Of a DNA stretch of 64,000 nucleotides, positions 16,898-23,997 are shown in pieces. Position 1 is the stretch's first letter. Each line of letters begins with the position of its first letter. The stretch is from Streptomyces sp. H39-S7. Its GTDB lineage: Bacteria > Actinomycetota > Actinomycetes > Streptomycetales > Streptomycetaceae. The notes beneath the pieces were generated by a model that did no database searches, had not been told where the DNA came from, and saw only the letters and a list, made by a program, of their open reading frames with translations. The translations under genes were made by a program, and so were the position numbers. The DNA is taken from assembly GCF_027158205.1 (NCBI RefSeq), contig NZ_JAPVLU010000001.1, positions 248,001 to 312,000 on the forward strand, read 5' to 3'.

Positions 16898-17655
16898 GAG
16901 GCGTTCTCCTGTCCGGAGGTGGCCACCGACCACCAGAGCGTCTCCTGGTACTGCGTCCCGGTGGTGGGTTTCGTGTCGCTCCACGCGGGCGGGGGGACCG
17001 ACGTGGTCGCCGAACGCGCCTGGACGCGGACGACGTCACCGCCGTCCAACGTGGGGCCGAACCGGCTCTCCACGATCCGCTGCACGTACTCCTGGCTGAG
17101 CTGGCCGCGCACGCCGTTGGGTGTGTTGTTGTCGCCGTGCGAGGAGGTGTAGAAGCTCCAGGCGCGGCGCAGCTCGTTCTGCCGGGTGTGGCTGGGGGCG
17201 AGGGTGTGCTGGATGCCGGTCAGGTCGATCGCCGTGAGGTCGACCCATCCGGTCGTCCGCAGCCCGCCGTCAGGCCCGCGCACCTGGGCGCGGGCCTGCA
17301 CGTGGATGTTCTGCTGGAGCGGGTCGGGCGCGAAGAGCTTCCAGTTCTGCTCGAACTCGGGGTAGATGTACGAGTCGACCGTCGACCTGTACTCGTTACT
17401 GGCCGTGTTCGACGGCGCGACGTGCAGGAACACCATCGCCAGGTGGAAGACGACGCCGACCGCCACGGCCGCGACGGCGAGTGAGACCACGACCCAGGAT
17501 CCGGTGGACAGGGACGGCAGCTGCCACGCTTCGGCGGCCTCGGCCTCTTCGGAGGTCTCCGTCGCTGCGGAAGCTTCCGCCTCTTCGGTGGCCCCGCCCG
17601 CGACCGCACCCGGCTCCGTGTCCGGTCCCGGTTCCGGCCCCTCAGGTGGCTCCAT
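16894..17655 (-). CDS. DUF5819-type membrane protein, SdpA-like partner
   Basis: The 253-residue protein has an acidic, Glu/Ala/Thr-rich cytoplasmic N-terminus (1-45), one TM helix (WVVVSLAVAAVAVGVVFHLAMVFL, about 55-78) and an extracytoplasmic domain. That domain contains YPEFEQNWKLFAPDPLQQN, the hallmark of DUF5819, which resembles the wet-aromatic FF/DP motif of SdpA. The start at ATG 17655 follows GGGGAGA. It precedes and overlaps the HTTM gene. No SdpC-like toxin gene is visible beside it, so the substrate of this pair is unknown. The link to SdpA is an inference. Confidence 0.75.
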   Translation of the reverse strand: MEPPEGPEPGPDTEPGAVAGGATEEAEASAATETSEEAEAAEAWQLPSLSTGSWVVVSLAVAAVAVGVVFHLAMVFLHVAPSNTASNEYRSTVDSYIYPEFEQNWKLFAPDPLQQNIHVQARAQVRGPDGGLRTTGWVDLTAIDLTGIQHTLAPSHTRQNELRRAWSFYTSSHGDNNTPNGVRGQLSQEYVQRIVESRFGPTLDGGDVVRVQARSATTSVPPPAWSDTKPTTGTQYQETLWWSVATSGQENAS

Positions 17656-17734
17656 GGTCTCCCCGTTCCTCACGGCGCTCCGCTTCCGCACGGAACGCTA
17701 CTCATGCCCTCGCGCCAACGGTGACCGTACTGGG

Positions 17735-17743
17735 TTATCCACA
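17735..17743 (+). promoter_or_regulatory. DnaA box (exact TTATCCACA)
   Basis: TTATCCACA lies upstream of paaA, about 48 bp from the TetR-type operator at 17791. It is the E. coli-consensus form of the box. Confidence 0.55.
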
Positions 17744-17790
17744 GCCGCCGAGATGGCCTTGACACCCCACGGTGCTCAGCCGACCATTGA

Positions 17791-17804
17791 ACCGAACGAT
17801 CGGT
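17791..17804. promoter_or_regulatory. TetR-type operator upstream of paaA
   Basis: ACCGAACGATCGGT is a perfect 14-base palindrome and the best of the three related sites. It is extended on the right by CGGTCGGTT. It is 41 bp upstream of the paaA start, where binding would block the promoter. Confidence 0.75.
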
Positions 17805-17844
17805 CGGTCGGTTGAGCCGGAGCGGAACAACGTAGGGGGCACAC

Positions 17845-18819
17845 ATGACCACGGCAGCCACGGTCGAGGAGGCGGCACCGCAGGCCGGTCTCCTCGCCGC
17901 TTTCGAGGCGGCACTCGCCGAAGACTCCCGGATCGAGCCGCGGGACTGGATGCCCGACGCGTACCGCGCGACGCTTATCCGCCAAATGGCCCAGCACGCA
18001 CACTCCGAAATCATCGGAATGCAGCCCGAGGCCAACTGGATAAGCCGCGCCCCCTCGCTCCGCCGCAAGGCGATCCTGATGGCCAAGGTGCAGGATGAGG
18101 CCGGACACGGTCTGTACCTCTACAGCGCCGCGGAAACCCTCGGCGTCGGCCGTGACGAGCTGCTCGACAAGCTGCACGCCGGCCGCCAGCGGTATTCGTC
18201 GATCTTCAACTACCCCACCTTGACCTGGGCCGATGTCGGAGCGGTCGGCTGGCTTGTGGACGGCGCGGCGATCACCAACCAGGTGCCGCTGTGCCGCTGC
18301 TCGTACGGGCCCTACGCCCGGGCGATGGTGCGCATCTGCAAGGAGGAGTCCTTCCACCAACGGCAGGGGTACGAGCTGCTGCTGGCTCTGAGCCAGGGCA
18401 CCGAAGCGCAACACGCCATGGCGCAGGACGCCGTGAACCGCTGGTGGTGGCCGTCGCTGATGATGTTCGGCCCGCCGGACACCGAATCCGGGCACTCCGA
18501 GCAGTCCATGGCCTGGAAGATCAAGCGGCACTCCAACGATGAGCTGCGGCAGCGCTTCGTCGACATCTGCGTCCCGCAGGCCGAGGTCCTCGGGCTCACC
18601 CTCCCCGACCCCGCACTGCGGTGGAACGAGGAGCGGGGCGCCCATGACTTCGGGGAGATCGACTGGACCGAGTTCCACGAGGTGCTGCGCGGCAACGGGC
18701 CGTGCAACGAACAGCGGATAACCCAGCGCCGCACCGCCCATGAGCAGGGCGCCTGGGTCAGGGAAGCGGCCACGGCATACGCGGCCAAGCAGGGAACCGA
18801 GCACGGAGAGGTGCGCTGA
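17845..18819 (+). CDS. paaA: Phenylacetyl-CoA epoxidase subunit PaaA (catalytic)
   Basis: PaaA is the di-iron catalytic subunit of the complex that epoxidises the ring of phenylacetyl-CoA. The 324-residue protein has both ferritin-like ExxH pairs: E85-H88 in [13 protein letters not shown] and E168-H171 in [13 protein letters not shown]. It also has the family block [38 protein letters not shown] 17845 follows GGGGG at good spacing. It heads the paaABCDE operon with overlapping genes throughout. A perfect operator lies 41 bp upstream. Confidence 0.96.
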   Translation: MTTAATVEEAAPQAGLLAAFEAALAEDSRIEPRDWMPDAYRATLIRQMAQHAHSEIIGMQPEANWISRAPSLRRKAILMAKVQDEAGHGLYLYSAAETLGVGRDELLDKLHAGRQRYSSIFNYPTLTWADVGAVGWLVDGAAITNQVPLCRCSYGPYARAMVRICKEESFHQRQGYELLLALSQGTEAQHAMAQDAVNRWWWPSLMMFGPPDTESGHSEQSMAWKIKRHSNDELRQRFVDICVPQAEVLGLTLPDPALRWNEERGAHDFGEIDWTEFHEVLRGNGPCNEQRITQRRTAHEQGAWVREAATAYAAKQGTEHGEVR

Positions 18820-19106
18820 TGACTGCCACTGACTGGCCGCTGTGGGAGGTCTTCGTCCGCAGCCGGCGCGGGCTCAACCACAGCCACGCGGGCAGCCTCC
18901 ACGCGCCCGACGCGGAGATGGCGCTGCGCAACGCACGCGACCTCTACACCCGGCGGGCGGAGGGCGTGTCGATCTGGGTGGTGCCGTCCACGCAGATCAC
19001 CGCCTCGTCGCCGGACGAGAAGGACTCCTTCTTCGAGCCGGCCGGCGACAAGCCGTACCGGCACCCGACGTTCTACAAGATCCCGGAAGGGGTGCGGCAC
19101 CTGTGA
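18819..19106 (+). CDS. paaB: Phenylacetyl-CoA epoxidase subunit PaaB
   Basis: The 95-residue protein begins WPLWEVFVRSRRGLNHSHAGSLHAPDAEMALRNARDLYTRR, the characteristic PaaB sequence. PaaB bridges the PaaA-PaaC heterodimers in the epoxidase complex. The ATG overlaps the paaA TGA by one base (TGATG), and its own stop overlaps the paaC start. Length is normal. Confidence 0.95.
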   Translation: MTATDWPLWEVFVRSRRGLNHSHAGSLHAPDAEMALRNARDLYTRRAEGVSIWVVPSTQITASSPDEKDSFFEPAGDKPYRHPTFYKIPEGVRHL

Positions 19107-19819
19107 ACCCGGTACTCGTCGGCACCGCGCTGCCCCTCGGTGACGATGCCCTGGTACTCGCCCAGCGGCTGGGGGAGTGGGCCGGGCACGCGCCGGTCCT
19201 CGAAGAGGACGTCGCCCTCGCCAACATCGCGCTGGACCTGCTGGGCCAGGCCCGGGTGCTGCTCTCCCTCGTCGGTGACGAGGACGAGCTGGCCTTCGGC
19301 CGGGAGGAACGCGCCTTCCGCAACGTCCAGCTGGTCGAGCAGCCGAACGGCGACTTCGCCCACACCATCGCCCGCCAGCTCTACTTCTCGACGTACCAGG
19401 AGCTGCTCTACACGGAGCTGGCGCGGGGCGACAGCGAGCTGGCGCCGCTGGCCGCGAAAGCGGTCAAGGAAGTCGCCTACCACCACGACCACGCCCGGCA
19501 GTGGACGCTGCGGCTCGGGGACGGCACGGCCGAGAGCCACGAGCGCATGCAGCGGGGCCTGGACGCCCTGTGGCGGTACACCGGCGAGCTCTTCCAGCCC
19601 GTGGAGGGCCTGGCCACCGACCTCGGCGCGCTGCGCGAGCCCTGGCTGGAGCGCGTCTCGGCCGTCGTCCGGCAGGCCACGCTGACGATGCCGGAGGGTC
19701 CCGACGTGACGGCCTGGTCGGCGGGCGCGGGCCGGCAGGGCATCCACACCGAGTCGTTCGGCCGGATGCTCGCCGAGATGCAGCACCTGCACCGCGCCCA
19801 CCCGGGTGCGACATGGTGA
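19103..19819 (+). CDS. paaC: Phenylacetyl-CoA epoxidase subunit PaaC (structural)
   Basis: The 238-residue ferritin-like protein is the non-catalytic partner of PaaA. Segments include LGDDALVLAQRLGEWAGHAPVLEEDVALANIALDLLGQAR and KEVAYHHDHARQWTLRLGDGTAESHERMQRGLDALWRYTGELF. The GTG start at 19103 overlaps the paaB stop (GTGA). It keeps the fold of PaaA but in this family does not bind the active di-iron centre. Confidence 0.93.
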   Translation: MNPVLVGTALPLGDDALVLAQRLGEWAGHAPVLEEDVALANIALDLLGQARVLLSLVGDEDELAFGREERAFRNVQLVEQPNGDFAHTIARQLYFSTYQELLYTELARGDSELAPLAAKAVKEVAYHHDHARQWTLRLGDGTAESHERMQRGLDALWRYTGELFQPVEGLATDLGALREPWLERVSAVVRQATLTMPEGPDVTAWSAGAGRQGIHTESFGRMLAEMQHLHRAHPGATW

Positions 19820-20373
19820 CCGGCGGCACGGCGACCGGCGGCACGGCAGCCGCCGCTCGGGCCGACGAGACGGCCGCGGCCACGCCGGACGGCGTGCTGG
19901 AGGCGGAACTGCTGCGGCTCGCGGGCTCGGTTCCGGACCCCGAACTGCCGGTGCTCACCCTCGCCGAGCTCGGTGTGCTGCGCGGCCTGCAGCTGCTCGG
20001 CCCCGGCCGGGTCGAGGTGCGGCTGACGCCGACCTACACCGGCTGCCCGGCCATCGACACGATGGTCGCCGACATCACCCAGGTCCTCCGCGAGCGCGGC
20101 ATGACCGAGGTGTCCGTCCGTACGGTGCTCGCGCCGGCCTGGTCGACCGACGCGATCAGCGCCGAGGGGCGGCGCAAGCTCGCCGAGCACGGGATAGCGC
20201 CGCCGCGCCCGGTCGGCAGCGGCGGCCCGGTCCCGGTCGCCCTGTCGGTGCGCTGCCCGCACTGCGGCTCGGTGGACACCACCGTGCTGAGCCGGTTCTC
20301 CTCCACCGCGTGCAAGTCCCTGCGCCGCTGCGAGAGCTGCCGCGAACCGTTCGACCACTTCAAGGAGTTGTGA
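19813..20373 (+). CDS. paaD: Phenylacetate degradation protein PaaD (Fe-S/DUF59 maturation)
   Basis: The 186-residue protein has a Thr/Gly/Ala-rich leader, a MIP18/DUF59 domain (LLRLAGSVPDPELPVLTLAELGVLRGLQLLGPGRVEVRLTPTYTGCPAIDTM) and a C-terminal zinc-ribbon-like Cys4 element (CPHCG ... CESC). PaaD probably helps insert metal centres into the epoxidase. The start is ATG 19813, inside the end of paaC; GTG 19816 in the same frame is an alternative. It is directly followed by paaE without a gap. Confidence 0.93.
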   Translation: MVTGGTATGGTAAAARADETAAATPDGVLEAELLRLAGSVPDPELPVLTLAELGVLRGLQLLGPGRVEVRLTPTYTGCPAIDTMVADITQVLRERGMTEVSVRTVLAPAWSTDAISAEGRRKLAEHGIAPPRPVGSGGPVPVALSVRCPHCGSVDTTVLSRFSSTACKSLRRCESCREPFDHFKEL

Positions 20374-21429
20374 ATGTTCCATCCGCTCCGGGTCACCGGG
20401 ATCGAGCGGCTCACGGACGATTCGGTGACCGTGACCTTCGATGTGCCCGCCCCCCTGCGCGAGACGTACCGCTTCGCGGCAGGCCAGCACCTCGCGGTGC
20501 GCCGGTTCGTGGACGGGACCGAGATCCGGCGGACGTACTCGGTCTGCGACCCGGCCCCCGGCCCCGCGGGGCCGGAGAGGCTGCGGGTCGGCGTGCGGCT
20601 GGTCGAGGGCGGCGAGTTCTCGGTGTACGCCCACAAGGAGCTGGCCGTGGGCGACGTCGTGGACGTCATGCCGCCGATGGGCCGGTTCATCCTCGACCCG
20701 CGCCCCGGCTACTTCGCGGCCGTGGTCGGCGGCAGTGGCATCACCCCGGTGCTCTCGCACATCGCCACCGTCCTCGGACGGGAGCCGGCGGCCCGCTTCT
20801 GCCTGGTGCGCAGCGACCGGACCGCCGCTTCGACGATGTTCCTGGAGGAGATCGCCGACCTCAAGGACCGCTACCCGGACCGGCTCCAGCTGGTGAACGT
20901 GCTGTCCCGCGAGGACCAGCAGGCGGGGCTGCCGTCCGGCCGGCTGGACGAGGAACGGCTGGCCGCCCTGCTGCCCGCGCTCCTGCCGGTGGACGCGGTG
21001 GACGGCTGGTACCTGTGCGGACCCTTCGGACTGGTGCGGGGGGCCGAGCAGGCGCTGCGCGGTCTGGGAGTGGACCGGTCCCGGATCCACCAGGAGATCT
21101 TCCACGTGGACGACAGTCCGGTGACCGGTCCCGCGCGGACCCCGGCCCCGGTCGGCAGCGTGGTCGCCGCGACGCTCGACGGGCGCGGCGGGAGCTGGCC
21201 GTCCGAGGGCGGTGAATCCGTCCTCGAGACGGTGCTGCGCAACCGGTCGGACGCCCCGTACGCCTGCAAGGGCGGGGTGTGCGGGACCTGCCGGGCCCGG
21301 CTGGTCTCGGGCGAGGTGCGGATGGACAGGAACTTCGCGCTGGAGCCGGACGAGACGGAGGCCGGGTACGTTCTGGCCTGCCAGTCGCACCCGCTCACCG
21401 ACCGGGTGGAGCTGGACTTCGACGCGTAA
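20374..21429 (+). CDS. paaE: Phenylacetyl-CoA epoxidase reductase PaaE
   Basis: The 351-residue reductase feeds electrons from NADPH to the PaaABC oxygenase. Domains in order: FAD-binding with RRTYSVCD (52-59), NAD(P)-binding with VVGGSGITPVLSH (117-129), and a C-terminal plant-type [2Fe-2S] ferredoxin domain with CKGGVCGTCRARL and the fourth cysteine in LACQSHP. It is the last gene of the operon. No paaK ligase gene follows, so phenylacetyl-CoA must be made by an enzyme from elsewhere. Confidence 0.96.
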   Translation: MFHPLRVTGIERLTDDSVTVTFDVPAPLRETYRFAAGQHLAVRRFVDGTEIRRTYSVCDPAPGPAGPERLRVGVRLVEGGEFSVYAHKELAVGDVVDVMPPMGRFILDPRPGYFAAVVGGSGITPVLSHIATVLGREPAARFCLVRSDRTAASTMFLEEIADLKDRYPDRLQLVNVLSREDQQAGLPSGRLDEERLAALLPALLPVDAVDGWYLCGPFGLVRGAEQALRGLGVDRSRIHQEIFHVDDSPVTGPARTPAPVGSVVAATLDGRGGSWPSEGGESVLETVLRNRSDAPYACKGGVCGTCRARLVSGEVRMDRNFALEPDETEAGYVLACQSHPLTDRVELDFDA

Positions 21430-21456
21430 CGGTGTTCCGCCGCTCTTCCCTCTCAC

Positions 21457-21470
21457 TAGAACGTGTTCTA
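21457..21470. promoter_or_regulatory. KstR-like palindrome upstream of acyl-CoA dehydrogenase
   Basis: TAGAAC-GT-GTTCTA is a perfect inverted repeat. It matches the TnnAACnnGTTnnA pattern known for KstR-family TetR regulators of sterol and fatty-acid catabolism in mycobacteria. It lies 44 bp upstream of the dehydrogenase start. Confidence 0.55.
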
Positions 21471-21514
21471 ACCTGACGCACTGTCAGGAGACCGTGCGGT
21501 GGGAGGGGCTAGCA

Positions 21515-22672
21515 GTGGACTTCAGCTTCACCGAGGAGCAACTGGCGGCGGTCGAGGCGGCGCGGGCCGTGTTCTCGGGAGTCGCACCGGACGCGGTCCC
21601 CAGCCCCGCGCTGACCCATGGTGCCGTCGCCGAGGACTTCGACCGCGCCCTGTGGCGCAAGCTCGCGGACAGCGATCTGCTGAGCCTCGCCCTGGCCGGG
21701 ACCCACGGCGGAGCCGGCCTCGACCCGATAGCGCTCTGCCTCGTCCTGCGGGAGGCGGGCAAGGTGCTCGCCCGGGTGCCGCTGCTGGAGACCTACGCCG
21801 CCGGGCTCGCCGTACAGACCCACGGCTCCGAGGCGCTGCGCGCCCGGCTGCTTCCGGCGGCGGGCAGCGGCGGGATCGTTCTCACCGTCGCCTCCAACGG
21901 CCGCACCGGCCACGACGGGGCCGAACTCGCCGTTCAGGCACGCCACCAGGACCAGGGGAACGCGGCGGCGGACGGGAGTCAGTGGCTGCTCGACGGGGTA
22001 CAGACGGCCGTCCCGTGGGCGCAGCAGGCCGACCACGTCCTGGTGCCGGCCCACACCACCGAGGGCCGGCCGGTCATCGCGGTGGTCCCCCGGGTGCACG
22101 AGGGTGTGACTCTCGCCGAGCAGGTCTCCACCAGCGGTGAGCGGTTCGCCGAGATCACGCTCGACGGCGTGCGGATCCCGGCCGACGACGTCATCACCGC
22201 GGACGGCGCCTGGGAGTGGCTGCGCAATGTGCTCGCCACCGGCACCTGCGCGCTGGCGCTCGGCCTCGGCGAGGCGGTCCTCGGCATGACCAGCGCCTAC
22301 GCGAGCAAACGGGAGCAGTTCGGGCACCCCATCGCGACCTTCCAGGCGGTCGCGGTGCAGTCCGCCGACCGCTACATCGACCTGCGGGCGATGGAGGCCA
22401 CCCTCTGGCAGGCCGCCTGGCGGCTGAGCACCGGCACCTCGGGCGCGCTGCCCCTCACCGGAGACGTCGCGGTCGCGAAGATCTGGGCGGCGGAGGGCGT
22501 CCGCCGGGTCGTCCAGACCGCGCAGCACCTGCACGGCGGCTTCGGCGCGGACACCGACTACGCCCTGCACCGCTACCACGCCTGGGCCAAGCAGCTGGAG
22601 CTGTCGCTCGGTCCCGCCGCCGCCCACGAGGAGGTCCTGGGCGACCTGATAGCCGCCCACCCGCTCGGCTGA
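21515..22672 (+). CDS. Acyl-CoA dehydrogenase
   Basis: The 385-residue flavoenzyme has the ordered ACAD segments: N-terminal helical domain (VDFSFTEEQLAAVEAARAVF), beta domain (ITLDGVRIPADDVI) and C-terminal four-helix domain (YASKREQFGHPIATFQAVAVQSADRYIDLRAMEATLWQAAWRL and AEGVRRVVQTAQHLHGGFGADTDYALHRYHAWAKQLELSLG). GTG 21515 follows GGGAGGGG. The C-terminal AQHLHGGFG motif is common in actinobacterial FadE proteins used in beta-oxidation of bulky or sterol side-chain acyl-CoAs. The exact substrate is unknown. It has its own palindromic operator, distinct from the paa sites. Confidence 0.9.
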   Translation: MDFSFTEEQLAAVEAARAVFSGVAPDAVPSPALTHGAVAEDFDRALWRKLADSDLLSLALAGTHGGAGLDPIALCLVLREAGKVLARVPLLETYAAGLAVQTHGSEALRARLLPAAGSGGIVLTVASNGRTGHDGAELAVQARHQDQGNAAADGSQWLLDGVQTAVPWAQQADHVLVPAHTTEGRPVIAVVPRVHEGVTLAEQVSTSGERFAEITLDGVRIPADDVITADGAWEWLRNVLATGTCALALGLGEAVLGMTSAYASKREQFGHPIATFQAVAVQSADRYIDLRAMEATLWQAAWRLSTGTSGALPLTGDVAVAKIWAAEGVRRVVQTAQHLHGGFGADTDYALHRYHAWAKQLELSLGPAAAHEEVLGDLIAAHPLG

Positions 22673-22695
22673 GCCGCGCCGAGACCCGTCCGGGA

Positions 22696-23028
22696 CTAGA
22701 GCACGAAGGCCGGACCGTCGCCGTCCGCCACGACCGGCCGTCCGGCCGCTTCCCAGCCGAGCATCCCGCCGTCCACGTTCACCGCGTCGACGCCCTGGGC
22801 GATCAGGTACTGGGCGACCTGCGCGGACCGTCCGCCGACCCGGCAGATCACATGCACCGTGCCGCCGTCCGGCACCTCGGCGATCCGGCTCACGACCTCG
22901 CCCATGGGGATGTGGAGCGCCTGCTGCGCGTGCCCGGCCGCCCACTCGTCCTGCTCCCGGACGTCCAGCAGGATGCCGTCGGCGGGAACGCCGGCGGCGT
23001 CGATGGCGGGCAGCTGGGAGTTGAACAT
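22696..23028 (-). CDS. Rhodanese-like single-domain sulfurtransferase
   Basis: The 110-residue protein has one rhodanese domain: ILLDVREQDEWAAGHAQQALHIPMGE, then the active-site loop VICRVGGRSAQVAQYL with catalytic Cys, and VDGGMLGWEAAGRPV at the end. It probably moves sulfane sulfur between small molecules or proteins in the cytoplasm. It lies convergent to the acyl-CoA dehydrogenase gene. Length is normal for GlpE-type stand-alone domains. Confidence 0.9.
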   Translation of the reverse strand: MFNSQLPAIDAAGVPADGILLDVREQDEWAAGHAQQALHIPMGEVVSRIAEVPDGGTVHVICRVGGRSAQVAQYLIAQGVDAVNVDGGMLGWEAAGRPVVADGDGPAFVL

Positions 23029-23123
23029 GGGAAGGGCCTCCTCGGCACAACAGGCTCCGCGCCGCTCAGCCCGACTCGGATCGGGCTCGGCGCGCGGGAC
23101 ACGACGGACCTGAGAAAACTACC

Positions 23124-23918
23124 TCAGCCCCCGGCGGGGCGGACCAGCTCCGCGAGCCGTGCCTCCCGCGCCCCGACCTGTTCCAGCAGCTGCTCGGCGA
23201 TCTCGTTGAGCAGCCCGTCGGGATCGTCGGGAGACAGCTTCATCATCTGCCCGATCGCGCTGCCGTCCAGATCCGTGGCGATCACGGACAGCGCCTCCTT
23301 GCGTTCGGCCAGCCACTCCAGCCGGGCGTAGAGCACCTCCGCCTCGGTCGGCAGCTCCTCCTCGAGCACCGGGCCGGCCTCCCACTCCGCCCCGAGCTCG
23401 CGCAGCCGGTCCTCGTCGGCGTCCGCGTAGGCCTCGTTCACCCGCGCGATGAAGACGCTGCGCCGCTCCTTCTCCGCCTCGTCCTGTGCCAGGTCCGGGT
23501 GCGCCTTGCGGGCCAGCTCGCGGTAGAGCCGCTGCGCCTCCTTGCCCGGCCGCACCCGCCGCGGCGGATTGGGGTCCTCGACCGGCCGGACCCCGTCCTG
23601 GCCGAGCATCCCCTCGAAGAGCTCCTCTATGCCCGGCATGGGCATGACGAGGGCGCGCGCCTCCCAGGCCCGCTCGATGTCCGCGCGGTCGCCGCTGTTC
23701 GCCGCCACCGCCTCCGCGATCAGGGCGTCCAGCTCGTCCAGCCGGGCATACATCGGGCCGAGTCGCTGGTGATGCAGCCGGGAGAAGTTGTCCACCTCGA
23801 CCCGGAAGGTCTCCACCGCGATCTCGAACTCGATGAGTGCCTGCTCAGCGGCGCGCACCGCCTTCGCCAACCGCTGGGAGGCCGCTTGATCCACCTGTTC
23901 CGCTTCCGGGTTCGTCAC
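23124..23918 (-). CDS. J-domain-containing protein
   Basis: The 264-residue cytoplasmic protein starts VTNPEAEQVDQAASQRLAKAVRAAEQALIEFEIAVETFRVEVDNFSRLHHQRLGPMYARLDELDALI, a long helical or coiled-coil part. A J-domain-like segment RRVRPGKEAQRLYRELARKAHPDLAQDEAEKERRSVFIARVNEAYAD carries the HPD tripeptide that stimulates DnaK ATPase. The remainder is acidic and helical. GTG 23918 is chosen; an in-frame ATG at 23975 is possible but would add a basic, unlikely leader. Its client is unknown. Confidence 0.75.
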   Translation of the reverse strand: MTNPEAEQVDQAASQRLAKAVRAAEQALIEFEIAVETFRVEVDNFSRLHHQRLGPMYARLDELDALIAEAVAANSGDRADIERAWEARALVMPMPGIEELFEGMLGQDGVRPVEDPNPPRRVRPGKEAQRLYRELARKAHPDLAQDEAEKERRSVFIARVNEAYADADEDRLRELGAEWEAGPVLEEELPTEAEVLYARLEWLAERKEALSVIATDLDGSAIGQMMKLSPDDPDGLLNEIAEQLLEQVGAREARLAELVRPAGG

Positions 23919-23997
23919 CCGCACAGCGTACGGATTCCGGCGGCCCCCCGTCCCGCGGCCCCGCATCGAAGCCACAGCTTCCGCTCCGTCGGCCGCG

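Noticed and set aside
21103..21113. TTCCACGTGGA as a second parS site
   Set aside because: Lacks the outer GTT/AAC bases needed for ParB binding and lies in paaE coding sequence.
19477..21456. Very long open frame antisense to paaCDE
   Set aside because: The plus strand holds overlapping, family-recognisable paa genes with catalytic motifs. The antisense translation is Arg/Gly/Ala/Val-rich without motifs, as expected from high-GC codon bias.
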